The notes below the pieces were generated by a model. That model searched no databases. It was not told where the DNA came from and saw nothing but the letters and a program-made list of their open reading frames with translations. The translations under genes were made by a program, and so were the position numbers. DNA of 64,000 nucleotides from Kordia zhangzhouensis (GTDB lineage: Bacteria > Bacteroidota > Bacteroidia > Flavobacteriales > Flavobacteriaceae): NCBI RefSeq assembly GCF_001005305.1, contig NZ_LBMH01000012.1:1-64000 (forward strand), in the 5' to 3' direction. This document shows positions 31,849 through 39,893 of the stretch, piece by piece (position 1 is the first letter of the stretch; each line of letters opens with the position of its first letter).

Positions 31849-32460
31849 ATGAAAATTATTTGTATCGGAAGAAATTATACAGAACACATTGCTGAATTGG
31901 CAAATGAAAAACCCGCAGATCCTGTTATTTTCATGAAACCAGATACTGCAATACTAATTAAAAAACAACCGTTTTTTATTCCAGATTTTTCTAATGAAAT
32001 ACATCATGAAGTAGAAATTTTGGTAAAAATTAATAAATTAGGAAAATATATCGATCGAAAATTTGCGCATAAATATTATGATGAGATTAGTGTGGGGATT
32101 GATTTTACGGCTCGTGATTTACAATCTAAACTAAAAGCAAAAGGATTGCCTTGGGAAAAAGCGAAAGCTTTTGATGGTTCGGCGGTTGTTGGGGAATGGA
32201 TTTCCAAAGACCAATTTGCAGATATGAACGACTTGAATTTTTCATTACAAAAAAATGATGAAATTGTACAACAAGGAAATACCAAGCACATGCTTTGGAA
32301 AATTGACGAATTAATAGCGTATGTATCACAGTTTTTCACGTTAAAAATAGGTGATGTCATTTTCACAGGAACACCAGCAGGTGTCGCAAAAGTCAATGCA
32401 GATGATCGACTCAAAGGGTATATCGAAGAACAAGAATTATTTTCAATATTAGTAAAATAA
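31849..32460 (+). CDS. Fumarylacetoacetate hydrolase family protein
   Basis: A 203-residue member of the FAH superfamily. The conserved metal-site stretch is HHEVEILVKINKLGK, the fold signature is GIDFTARDLQSKLKAKGLPW with AKAFDGSAVVGEW, and the C-terminal FTLKIGDVIFTGTPAGV is typical. Members act on 2-oxo or beta-diketone acids, for example as acylpyruvase or oxaloacetate decarboxylase; the short length fits a YcgM-like acylpyruvase. The exact substrate is unknown. Its stop is 1 bp before the Hpt-domain gene, indicating an operon that continues to cinA. Confidence 0.88.
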   Translation: MKIICIGRNYTEHIAELANEKPADPVIFMKPDTAILIKKQPFFIPDFSNEIHHEVEILVKINKLGKYIDRKFAHKYYDEISVGIDFTARDLQSKLKAKGLPWEKAKAFDGSAVVGEWISKDQFADMNDLNFSLQKNDEIVQQGNTKHMLWKIDELIAYVSQFFTLKIGDVIFTGTPAGVAKVNADDRLKGYIEEQELFSILVK

Positions 32461-32461
32461 A

Positions 32462-32803
32462 ATGAGCTATAATCTAGAAAAAGTAAATGCAATATCCGAT
32501 GGAGATAAAGATTTTATAGAAGCTGTCGTAGTCGCTTTTATAGAAGAAATCCCTGAAGATTTAACAAAATTTGAACACGAAGTTCAAACAGAAAATTACA
32601 AAGGAATTTATCAAGTAAGTCACAAAATAAAGCCAAATTTGGATCTTTTAGGAATGCAAGAAGCCTATGAAGAAAATCTGCAAATTCTCAGTTGGTCTAA
32701 GGCAGAAACAAATATGAATGCTATAGCTGAAACTTTTGAAAGTATACAGCAAAAAATAAATCAGACAATCATTGAACTCAAAAAAGAATTCAATATAGCT
32801 TAA
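32462..32803 (+). CDS. Histidine phosphotransfer (Hpt) domain protein
   Basis: A 113-residue four-helix Hpt protein, carrying phosphate between a hybrid sensor kinase and a response regulator. The phospho-accepting His54 lies in YQVSHKIKPNLDLLGM. No kinase or regulator gene is adjacent. It is wedged between the FAH gene (1 bp gap) and cinA (5 bp gap), a conserved-looking housekeeping context, so it may serve a kinase encoded elsewhere. Confidence 0.85.
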   Translation: MSYNLEKVNAISDGDKDFIEAVVVAFIEEIPEDLTKFEHEVQTENYKGIYQVSHKIKPNLDLLGMQEAYEENLQILSWSKAETNMNAIAETFESIQQKINQTIIELKKEFNIA

Positions 32804-32808
32804 CAGTT

Positions 32809-34065
32809 ATGACTGCTGAAATAATTACAATTGGTGACGAGATACTAATCGGACAAATAGTAGATACGAATTCTGTATTCATCTCTAAGGCATTAAATGA
32901 AATAGGAATCTCTGTTTATCAAATAACTTCCATACAAGATGATAAAGCACACATTTTAGAAGCGCTTGAAGAAGCTAAATCTAAAGCTGATATTGTATTG
33001 ATTACTGGCGGATTGGGACCTACAAAAGACGATATTACAAAGCATACGCTTTGTGAGTTCTTTGAAGATGAATTAGTGCGTAACGATGAAGTATTACAGC
33101 ATATTGAAGAGCTATTTGCAAAGTACGTCACTACTTCTCCCATCTCTGAGATGAACCGAATGCAGGCGTTAGTACCTTCTAAAGCCCAAATTTTGATGAA
33201 TGAATATGGTACAGCTCCAGGAATGTGGATGGAAAAAGAGCAAACTGTATTTATTTCTATGCCTGGTGTGCCTTATGAAATGCGGGGAATTATGAATGGA
33301 CATGTCATACCCAAACTTCAAAAAGAATTTGAACGCCCATTTATTTACCATAAAACAATTTTGACTTATGGTATGGGAGAAAGTAGTATTGCAATGAAAA
33401 TAGAAGATTGGGAAAACAATCTTCCTCCAACAATTAAACTTGCATACTTGCCTAACTTTGGAAAAGTGCGTTTGCGTCTTACGGGAAAAGGTCAAAACAA
33501 AGAAGAAGTAGTAAATGCGGTTGATACCTACGCCCAAAAACTCTATCCAATCATTGGTGATATCATTCGAGGAATTGAAGGAGAAAGTAATATAGTAACT
33601 CAAATAGGAGAACTTTTAGTCGCTAGAGGTCATAAACTCGCTGCCGCAGAAAGTTGTACTGGCGGACGAATCGCAGCTCAAATTACTCAAGAGTCAGGAG
33701 TTTCAGCTTTTTTTAACGGAAGTGCTGTAACGTATGCAGTACAATCAAAAATAGATATTTTAGGAGTTTCCAAAAAACTAATAGATCAGCATTCTGTTGT
33801 CAGTACTGAAGTAGTGGAAGCAATGGCTAGAGGAGCTCAAAATATCTACCATGCGGATTATGCGATAGCAACCACAGGAAATGCTGGACCAACCAAAGGA
33901 AACTCTGATGTTGAGGTTGGAACTGTTTTTATAGCCATTGCCACTCCTAAGGGTATAATTTCCAAAGACTTTAACTTTGGGCAGCCTCGTGAAAAGGTCG
34001 TGAATAAGGCTGTTACCAAAGCTTTTGAGATGTTATTAGAAGAAATTTTAAAAAACAGTAAATAA
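32809..34065 (+). CDS. cinA: CinA: ADP-ribose pyrophosphatase/NMN deamidase
   Basis: A 418-residue two-domain protein. The N-terminal molybdopterin-binding-like (COG1058) domain begins AEIITIGDEILIGQIVDTNS, with ITGGLGPTKDD near 65. The C-terminal PncC domain (from about 265) contains AAAESCTGGRIAAQ and ATTGNAGPTKG. Such proteins recycle NMN, producing nicotinate mononucleotide, and cleave ADP-ribose. Last gene of the FAH-Hpt-cinA operon; the rpmB promoter begins right after its stop codon. Confidence 0.96.
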   Translation: MTAEIITIGDEILIGQIVDTNSVFISKALNEIGISVYQITSIQDDKAHILEALEEAKSKADIVLITGGLGPTKDDITKHTLCEFFEDELVRNDEVLQHIEELFAKYVTTSPISEMNRMQALVPSKAQILMNEYGTAPGMWMEKEQTVFISMPGVPYEMRGIMNGHVIPKLQKEFERPFIYHKTILTYGMGESSIAMKIEDWENNLPPTIKLAYLPNFGKVRLRLTGKGQNKEEVVNAVDTYAQKLYPIIGDIIRGIEGESNIVTQIGELLVARGHKLAAAESCTGGRIAAQITQESGVSAFFNGSAVTYAVQSKIDILGVSKKLIDQHSVVSTEVVEAMARGAQNIYHADYAIATTGNAGPTKGNSDVEVGTVFIAIATPKGIISKDFNFGQPREKVVNKAVTKAFEMLLEEILKNSK

Positions 34066-34068
34066 ATA

Positions 34069-34099
34069 TTTGCTGAGAAAATAAAAAAATGTAAATTTG
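34069..34099 (+). promoter_or_regulatory. Consensus promoter of the rpmB-rpmG-DUF4295 operon
   Basis: TTTG at 34069-34072 and TAAATTTG at 34092-34099 with a 19-nt spacer: a perfect Bacteroidetes -33/-7 pair, as expected for ribosomal protein genes. Confidence 0.85.
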
Positions 34100-34136
34100 C
34101 ACCTCGTTTTTGAATAACTTAAAAAGTTTAGTACAG

Positions 34137-34373
34137 ATGTCAAGAGTTTGTGAATTAACAGGTAAGAAAGCTATGGTTGGGAACAACGTATCCCATGCAA
34201 TGAATAAGACGAAACGCAAGTTTAATGCGAATCTTACAAAAAAGCGCTTTTACATTCCTGAGGAAGATAAGTGGGTAACTTTAAAAGTATCTACTTCAGC
34301 GTTAAAAACAATTAATAAGAAAGGAATCTCAGCTGTGCTAAAAGAAGCAAGAGCGAAAGGTTTTATCAAATAA
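34137..34373 (+). CDS. rpmB: 50S ribosomal protein L28
   Basis: A 78-residue basic protein of the large ribosomal subunit. It begins MSRVCELTGKKAMVGNNVSH, the standard L28 start; an in-frame start 27 bp earlier would extend into the leader and is not used. RFYIPEEDKWVTLKVST and a Lys-rich C-terminus complete the family pattern. First gene of an operon with rpmG and a DUF4295 gene. The N-terminal Cys pair found in some L28 proteins is absent here. Confidence 0.97.
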   Translation: MSRVCELTGKKAMVGNNVSHAMNKTKRKFNANLTKKRFYIPEEDKWVTLKVSTSALKTINKKGISAVLKEARAKGFIK

Positions 34374-34403
34374 TTCAGTCATAAAGTATAAATACCAACA
34401 GCA

Positions 34404-34586
34404 ATGGCGAAGAAAGGAAATAGAGTTCAAGTAATTTTAGAATGTACTGAGCACAAGGCTTCTGGGCAACCAGGAACTTCTCGTTACATCACTACAAAGA
34501 ATAAGAAAAATACTCCAGATAGATTAGAGATTAAAAAATTTAATCCTATCTTGAAGAGAATGACTGTTCATAAAGAAATAAAATAA
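34404..34586 (+). CDS. rpmG: 50S ribosomal protein L33
   Basis: A 60-residue basic ribosomal protein starting [18 protein letters not shown], with [20 protein letters not shown] typical of L33. The zinc-binding Cys pairs of the C+ form are missing (one Cys only), so this is the zinc-independent form. It lies 30 bp after rpmB and 6 bp before the DUF4295 gene. Confidence 0.97.
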   Translation: MAKKGNRVQVILECTEHKASGQPGTSRYITTKNKKNTPDRLEIKKFNPILKRMTVHKEIK

Positions 34587-34592
34587 TAAGTC

Positions 34593-34742
34593 ATGGCAAA
34601 GAAAGCAGTAGCATCCTTACAAACAGGATCAAAAAGATTATCGAAAGCTATCAAGATGGTTAAGTCTCCAAAAACTGGAGCGTATACTTTTGTTGAGTCA
34701 ATTATGTCTCCTGATGAAGTTAATGATTGGTTAAAAAAATAA
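34593..34742 (+). CDS. DUF4295 small protein of the ribosomal operon
   Basis: A 49-residue basic protein, MAKKAVASLQTGSKRLSKAI and then KSPKTGAYTFVESIMSPDEV, matching the DUF4295 family that Bacteroidetes carry right after rpmG. The position and Lys-rich composition suggest a ribosome-associated factor, but its role is unknown. It begins 6 bp after the rpmG stop and ends just before a terminator, so it is the last gene of the operon. Confidence 0.9.
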   Translation: MAKKAVASLQTGSKRLSKAIKMVKSPKTGAYTFVESIMSPDEVNDWLKK

Positions 34743-34768
34743 TTACCCATCTTTTTATACGATTACAT

Positions 34769-34799
34769 AAGCTATTCTCGAAAGAGAGTAGCTTTTTTG
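34769..34799 (+). terminator. Terminator of the rpmB operon
   Basis: Stem AAGCTATTCTC/GAGAGTAGCTT (one G-T pair) with a GAAA loop and a T-run. Confidence 0.88.
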
Positions 34800-34972
34800 T
34801 TTGAATTATTTTGATGCGAATTTGTCAACGTGACACTTTTTCATGTTTGTAAGTTAGGCAAGATAATTGACTATATACGAAGCATACAAGATATGTTAAT
34901 TTTAAGTATCTTGCTTGCGATTTATATACATCATTTTATGGATGTTAGTGATTAAATAATGAACCAAAAATT

Positions 34973-35929
34973 ATGAGTTTTTTTAAAAAAATATTTTCAT
35001 CAGAAAAAAAAGAAACACTCGATAAAGGATTGGAGAAATCCAAAACTAGTTTCTTTTCAAAACTTACCAAAGCTGTAGCAGGAAAAAGTAAGGTAGATGA
35101 TGAAGTTCTTGATAATTTAGAAGAAGTATTAGTGAGCAGTGATGTGGGCGTTGATACAACCTTAAAGATTATTGACAGAATAGAAGAAAGAGTAGCGAGA
35201 GATAAATATTTAGGTACAGACGAATTGAACAAGATTCTTCGTGAAGAAATTGCTGGATTATTATCAGAAACAAACTCTGGCGAAGAAACGGAATATACGA
35301 TTCCAGCAAATAAAAAACCATATGTGTTAATGGTTGTTGGAGTGAATGGAGTGGGAAAAACAACTACAATTGGAAAATTAGCATATCAGTTTAACAAAAA
35401 AGGATTAAAAGTTGTGTTAGGAGCGGCAGATACATTTAGAGCTGCTGCTATAGATCAATTACAAGTTTGGGCAGACAGGGTTGGCGTGCCAATTGTAAAA
35501 CAAAATATGGGAAGCGATCCAGCTTCTGTAGCATATGACACTTTAAAATCTGGAGTTGCGCAAGATGCAGATGTAATAATTATTGATACAGCAGGACGTT
35601 TGCATAACAAAGTTAATTTGATGAAAGAATTGACGAAAGTTAAAAAAGTAATGCAAAAAGTGGTTGGAGACGCTCCACATGATGTTTTATTAGTGTTGGA
35701 TGGTTCTACAGGGCAAAACGCGTTTGAACAAGCCAAACAATTTACAGCAGCCACAGAAGTAACGACACTTGCTGTAACTAAACTTGATGGAACGGCAAAA
35801 GGTGGTGTAGTAATTGGAATTTCCGATCAATTTCAAATTCCTGTAAAATATATTGGAGTAGGAGAAGGAATCGAAGATCTTCAAGTTTTCAATAAATATG
35901 AATTTGTAGATTCATTCTTTAAAAAGTAA
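34973..35929 (+). CDS. ftsY: Signal recognition particle receptor FtsY
   Basis: A 318-residue SRP GTPase that docks ribosome-SRP complexes at the membrane. The NG domain is complete: G1 loop GVNGVGKT at 123-130, DTFRAAA, the DTAGRLHNK switch, and TKLDGTAKGG near 265. The acidic A domain of E. coli is replaced by a short basic N-terminus (MSFFKKIFSS), normal in Bacteroidetes. About 230 bp of leader sits between the rpmB operon terminator and its start. In related genomes rimO usually follows closely; here about 9.7 kb intervenes. Confidence 0.97.
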   Translation: MSFFKKIFSSEKKETLDKGLEKSKTSFFSKLTKAVAGKSKVDDEVLDNLEEVLVSSDVGVDTTLKIIDRIEERVARDKYLGTDELNKILREEIAGLLSETNSGEETEYTIPANKKPYVLMVVGVNGVGKTTTIGKLAYQFNKKGLKVVLGAADTFRAAAIDQLQVWADRVGVPIVKQNMGSDPASVAYDTLKSGVAQDADVIIIDTAGRLHNKVNLMKELTKVKKVMQKVVGDAPHDVLLVLDGSTGQNAFEQAKQFTAATEVTTLAVTKLDGTAKGGVVIGISDQFQIPVKYIGVGEGIEDLQVFNKYEFVDSFFKK

Positions 35930-35962
35930 TTTTTTTGAGGTCTAGAAATGACATTAACAAAT

Positions 35963-36002
35963 AAAAAAAAAGCTGCAAATTAATATTTGCAGCTTTTTTT
36001 TT
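35963..36002. terminator. Bidirectional terminator of ftsY and the Fn3 lipoprotein
   Basis: AAAAAAGCTGCAAAT and ATTTGCAGCTTTTTT pair perfectly with T-runs on both strands, between convergent genes. Confidence 0.92.
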
Positions 36003-36020
36003 ATCGTGAAATAATCACGA

Positions 36021-37361
36021 TTATATTTTAGTCAAACGAATTGTAACTTCGCTTAAGGCAGCATTTGTACAAGTTGCACTTCCAGTATCTTCCACAAAAC
36101 GGATATCGATAGTGTTGTCATCTACCATATTGTAGTTGGTTGGCATTGCAGTTCCTTGTCCTAACAATACATTATCTCCTCCACAGTTAAAGTTTGTATC
36201 TTGATCGTCAGGAACACTTACAGTTCCATCGCAATTAAGGGTAAAGTTGAATGTCATAGTAGGTTGTGTTCCAGTCACGTCTAGATTTGCTAAATATTTA
36301 ACAGTAATACTTCTTTCAGTATCTGATACACTGGTAATATCAACATTTACAGGATCTCCAAAAATTGGTTCGTCTGTATTGCCTATTTCTTCATACATAT
36401 AAGTTCCTGTGTAGCCAAGAGGTAAGGTATTCACATTATTAAATCCAATCCATTGACTTTGTGTCGTAGTTCCGCAAAGGGTTCTTACAGCAAAAGTATA
36501 TAAGGTGTTTGGGCATAAACCAGTAACTGTATAGTTGGAATTATTGGTTGTAACTACTGTTGCTGTTGCTGGGTCAAAACCTGCAACTTCTCCATAACGA
36601 ACTTCCCAAGTTGTTTGCGAATTTGAATCCCAATCTAAACTTACAGAATTTTGTGTAAAACTATCTATCGATAAATTAATTGGAGGCAAACATGTAGAAA
36701 AACGGAAAGGACCTGAAAAAGCACTAGAGCTTCCTATTTGACTTCCGTCGGTTACGGTATTACAGTTTGCACGTACGTAAAACTCATAATCAGTATTTGG
36801 TTGTAAGTTTGCTACTGAGTGCTCTGTGTTATTTCCTGTGGCAAATAATTCTGCTTCTTCTAAATTAAATCCTACGAATCCATATTTGATCTCCCAAGAA
36901 ACTTCATTTCCGCCCGGACTCCATGTAAAAGTAGCTCCTGTTTGTGTAATATTGTTTACGCCTAAGTTAGTTGGTGCTGGACATGAAGTGCGAAACTCTA
37001 CAGGTCCAAACCATTCATTATTAGCTAAATTACAATCAGATTTTACATAAAACTCATATGAAGTCTGCGCAGTTAAACCTCCTATACTAGCACTTGTTGA
37101 AGGTGTATTGATAATAGTTCCTGTATCTGGGTCAAATCCAGGAGTTCCCCATGAAACAGTCCAACTTACACCTGTAACAGGCAAACATTCTCCTGATTCG
37201 TTCACGCTTCCACACCAATTCAATTGTGCAGAATTATCTGTAATATCTGAGGTAAAAGAAGCCACAACTGGCTGACAAGGTTGTATAATTTGGGGGATTG
37301 GCGTGTCATCTGAACAAGAGAAGACAAGTCCAATTAGTAGAAGCAAAACTACTTTTCTCAT
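36021..37361 (-). CDS. Fibronectin type III repeat lipoprotein
   Basis: A 446-residue surface lipoprotein: signal MRKVVLLLLIGLVFSC with lipidated Cys16, then three Fn3 domains at about 25-115, 120-200 and 205-290. Each opens with a CxP motif (CPAPTNLGVNNIT; CLPPINLSIDSF) and ends YEFYVK/R or FAVR plus a Cys, with SW/TW cores. A C-terminal beta domain of about 140 residues follows (YTGTYMYEEIGNTDEPIFGDP). The start used is 18 codons inside the longest frame because that is where the lipoprotein signal begins. It may bind or present ligands on the surface; partner unknown. First gene of the region inserted between ftsY and rimO. Confidence 0.88.
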   Translation of the reverse strand: MRKVVLLLLIGLVFSCSDDTPIPQIIQPCQPVVASFTSDITDNSAQLNWCGSVNESGECLPVTGVSWTVSWGTPGFDPDTGTIINTPSTSASIGGLTAQTSYEFYVKSDCNLANNEWFGPVEFRTSCPAPTNLGVNNITQTGATFTWSPGGNEVSWEIKYGFVGFNLEEAELFATGNNTEHSVANLQPNTDYEFYVRANCNTVTDGSQIGSSSAFSGPFRFSTCLPPINLSIDSFTQNSVSLDWDSNSQTTWEVRYGEVAGFDPATATVVTTNNSNYTVTGLCPNTLYTFAVRTLCGTTTQSQWIGFNNVNTLPLGYTGTYMYEEIGNTDEPIFGDPVNVDITSVSDTERSITVKYLANLDVTGTQPTMTFNFTLNCDGTVSVPDDQDTNFNCGGDNVLLGQGTAMPTNYNMVDDNTIDIRFVEDTGSATCTNAALSEVTIRLTKI

Positions 37362-37493
37362 AAAATTTTTTTTTCGTTCATGACAAATATAAAAAAACAA
37401 TGAAGAGTTTATCATGTAGAATTCAAAAAAACAAGAATTACAGACAATTACCCAATAAGATTGTATCTTTATATCTAAAAATAACGCATTATA

Positions 37494-39125
37494 ATGAAGA
37501 AAATTATATGGTTTGTGGCACTATTTTCAATATTTTCCTGCCACACGCAAAAAAAAGTAAGTACAGAAAATAATATTTCTGATATCAGTGTCAAAGAATT
37601 TAGAGAGTTTAAAGTGTTGGACTCAAAAAATGTAGATTCAAAATATTATGACAATGCACTCGATATACAGTTACAGGACTTTAGTGAGACAGATCATGAA
37701 CGGTTAAAGCCATATATTCTTGAGAAAAACATACTAGAGCTTCATAAAAATAGGGTAAAGGGAGCTTTTACATATGAAGAGTTAGTCAAATTTTACTTAT
37801 ATAGAATCAAAAAATACGATCGAGAAAATAATATTTCTCTTAATTCTATAATTAGTATCAATCCGAACGCTGTAGCAGAAGCACAACAGCGAGATCGTGA
37901 CTTTCTCAATAAACGATTAAAACCGTTACTTTTTGGGATGCCTATACTGTTGAAAGATAATATCAATACGGAAGTTATGCCAACCACTGCAGGCGCTATT
38001 GCGCTTAAAAATAACACTACCAAAGACGCTTTTATTACCAAACAATTGAAAGATAATAAAGCTATCATTCTAGGAAAAGCAAATTTAAGTGAATGGGCCT
38101 ATTTTTTCTGTGGTGATTGCCCAAGCGGTTATAGTGCTATTGGTGGACAAACGTTAAACCCTTACGGGAGAAAAGTTTTTGATACTGGCGGATCTAGCTC
38201 TGGAAGTGGAGTAGCTATAGCTGCCAACTTTGCTGTTGCAGCTGTTGGTACAGAAACGGCAGGATCAATTTTATCACCTTCAAGTCAGAATTCAGTTGTA
38301 GGATTAAAACCTACCATTGGTTTATTAAGCCGTTCGGGAATTGTTCCAATTTCAAGCACGCTTGACACACCAGGACCAATGACAAAAAACGTTGTTGATA
38401 ATGCAATTTTACTAGGAGCCTTATATGGCTTTGATTCAAACGATACTAAAAGTATTTCGTTAAAATATCATGGAAGTCATTATTATGAACGAATTAAAAA
38501 CGAGAATGGTTCTGTAAAAGGAAAACGTTTTGGCGCTTTTACACGCTTGCTACAAGATACATTGTATGTAAAAGCAATCGAAATCCTCAAAGAACAAGGA
38601 GCTGAAATTGTGGAAATTCCTGAAGAAGAAATACAGTTGCCAAAATTTATCAATCTTTTGAACTTGGATATGCAAAAGGATTTGCCTGAGTATTTTACGA
38701 AACACGGAAGCAAATCACTTTCGTTCAAATCAGTAGAAGATGTAATTAACTTCAATAAAAAAGATTCAGTCAATACGATGCCATATGGGCAAAAATTATT
38801 CTATGGAATTGTAAACGATAATGCTACAGAAGAAGAATTTTCGGCAATAAAGAGCGTCTTGCATGAAAATGGAAAAACTTTTTTTAACACACCAATGGAA
38901 AAGTACAATTTAAACGCAGTTTTATCTATCAATAATTATCATGCCGCTTATGCGGCTGTGGCAGAATATCCAGCATTGACTGTTCCGATGGGATATACAA
39001 AAAAAGGAGAACCTAAAGGACTTACATTTATTAGTATACCTTATTCTGAAAAATTACTGCTAGAATGGGCATATGTATATGAACAAGCTTCTTTAAAACG
39101 GAAAATGCCTGAAAATTATAAGTAG
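37494..39125 (+). CDS. Amidase signature family lipoprotein
   Basis: A 543-residue enzyme. The lipoprotein signal ends FSIFSC (Cys16). The amidase signature follows: the catalytic Lys in MPILLKDNINT near 160, the cis-Ser and nucleophile Ser in FDTGGSSSGSGVAIAANFAV near 230-248, GTETAGSILSPSSQN and GLKPTIGLLSRSGIVP. It hydrolyses an amide in the periplasm or at the cell surface; substrate unknown. The Ser-Ser-Lys triad appears intact. Monocistronic, ending at a terminator shared with the convergent accessory operon. Confidence 0.9.
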   Translation: MKKIIWFVALFSIFSCHTQKKVSTENNISDISVKEFREFKVLDSKNVDSKYYDNALDIQLQDFSETDHERLKPYILEKNILELHKNRVKGAFTYEELVKFYLYRIKKYDRENNISLNSIISINPNAVAEAQQRDRDFLNKRLKPLLFGMPILLKDNINTEVMPTTAGAIALKNNTTKDAFITKQLKDNKAIILGKANLSEWAYFFCGDCPSGYSAIGGQTLNPYGRKVFDTGGSSSGSGVAIAANFAVAAVGTETAGSILSPSSQNSVVGLKPTIGLLSRSGIVPISSTLDTPGPMTKNVVDNAILLGALYGFDSNDTKSISLKYHGSHYYERIKNENGSVKGKRFGAFTRLLQDTLYVKAIEILKEQGAEIVEIPEEEIQLPKFINLLNLDMQKDLPEYFTKHGSKSLSFKSVEDVINFNKKDSVNTMPYGQKLFYGIVNDNATEEEFSAIKSVLHENGKTFFNTPMEKYNLNAVLSINNYHAAYAAVAEYPALTVPMGYTKKGEPKGLTFISIPYSEKLLLEWAYVYEQASLKRKMPENYK

Positions 39126-39145
39126 AAATAAGCTATGCGTTTCTA

Positions 39146-39188
39146 AAAAAAAACGGAGCACCTAGAATTATTTAGTGTTCCGTTTTTT
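39146..39188. terminator. Bidirectional terminator between the amidase and the accessory operon
   Basis: AAACGGAGCACC faces GTGTTCCGTTT (one mismatch) around a 12-nt loop, with an A-run upstream and a T-run downstream, so it can work on both strands. Confidence 0.75.
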
Positions 39189-39245
39189 ATAATCTATTTT
39201 TAGAAGTTATATCTATTGAGATATTTTTAAAAGTAGATAAAGAAA

Positions 39246-39887
39246 TTATTCTTCTATATTTTTTGTAGTGTCTTTGTTTTCTTCAGATTCTGAAACAATT
39301 TCAATAATTCCACCAGCTAATGATGTAACTAATCCGCCAGCACGAACAAAAATTACCAATGCATAAAATATATTTTTATTAATTGGAGGATACCCTAAAC
39401 CTGCTGGTAAATAATGAATCACTTTTCCTATATAACTCATCTTTAAAAGCTTTTTAGGCATTACAGCCATTGCAATAATCAATCCGATTGCTCCAAGTGA
39501 GCAAATAGCTGGTTTTACATATTTTAAAGCTAATTTGCCAACCTTTACTACACTAGTTGTATTGAGTGCTAGCATGGCTATAACTAGTGCTAGTGCTAAA
39601 ATATGTAATACGATAATTGGAATTAAAATCCATTTAATCACTGCTGGAATTTCGATCTTTCTATGATATAATAAGCCCATGGACCAAAACGTGCCAACTA
39701 AACCTAGTATTGATATTGTTTTACTGATTGATCCTACAATGCCTAAATCGGTTTCGGTACTATCGGCAACTTCTTCTGCTGCATAAAATAAAAGTCCAAG
39801 TCCTGAAATTGCTAAACCACCAATAGCAAATATTCTATCAACATCATCCAAGGTATTTTCTGCTGTATTATCTATTTCTTGTGTCAT
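39246..39887 (-). CDS. Membrane protein of unknown function, third gene of the accessory operon
   Basis: A 213-residue integral membrane protein with about five transmembrane segments (IGGLAISGLGLLFYAAEE; VIKWILIPIIVLHILALAL; AICSLGAIGLIIAMAV; FYALVIFVRAGGLVTSLAGG). Both ends are acidic (MTQEIDNTAENTLDD; SEENKDTTKNIEE). I do not recognise a family. It begins 6 bp after the 895-aa gene, so the two are coupled. It could be the immunity or membrane receptor component of the preceding putative effector genes, but this is inference. Confidence 0.7.
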   Translation of the reverse strand: MTQEIDNTAENTLDDVDRIFAIGGLAISGLGLLFYAAEEVADSTETDLGIVGSISKTISILGLVGTFWSMGLLYHRKIEIPAVIKWILIPIIVLHILALALVIAMLALNTTSVVKVGKLALKYVKPAICSLGAIGLIIAMAVMPKKLLKMSYIGKVIHYLPAGLGYPPINKNIFYALVIFVRAGGLVTSLAGGIIEIVSESEENKDTTKNIEE

Positions 39888-39893
39888 GATTGT

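Noticed and set aside
32076-32492. 138-codon ORF antisense to the FAH gene
   Set aside because: It lies opposite a clear family gene, and its translation is Ser/Phe/Cys-rich with no family features; a shadow frame.
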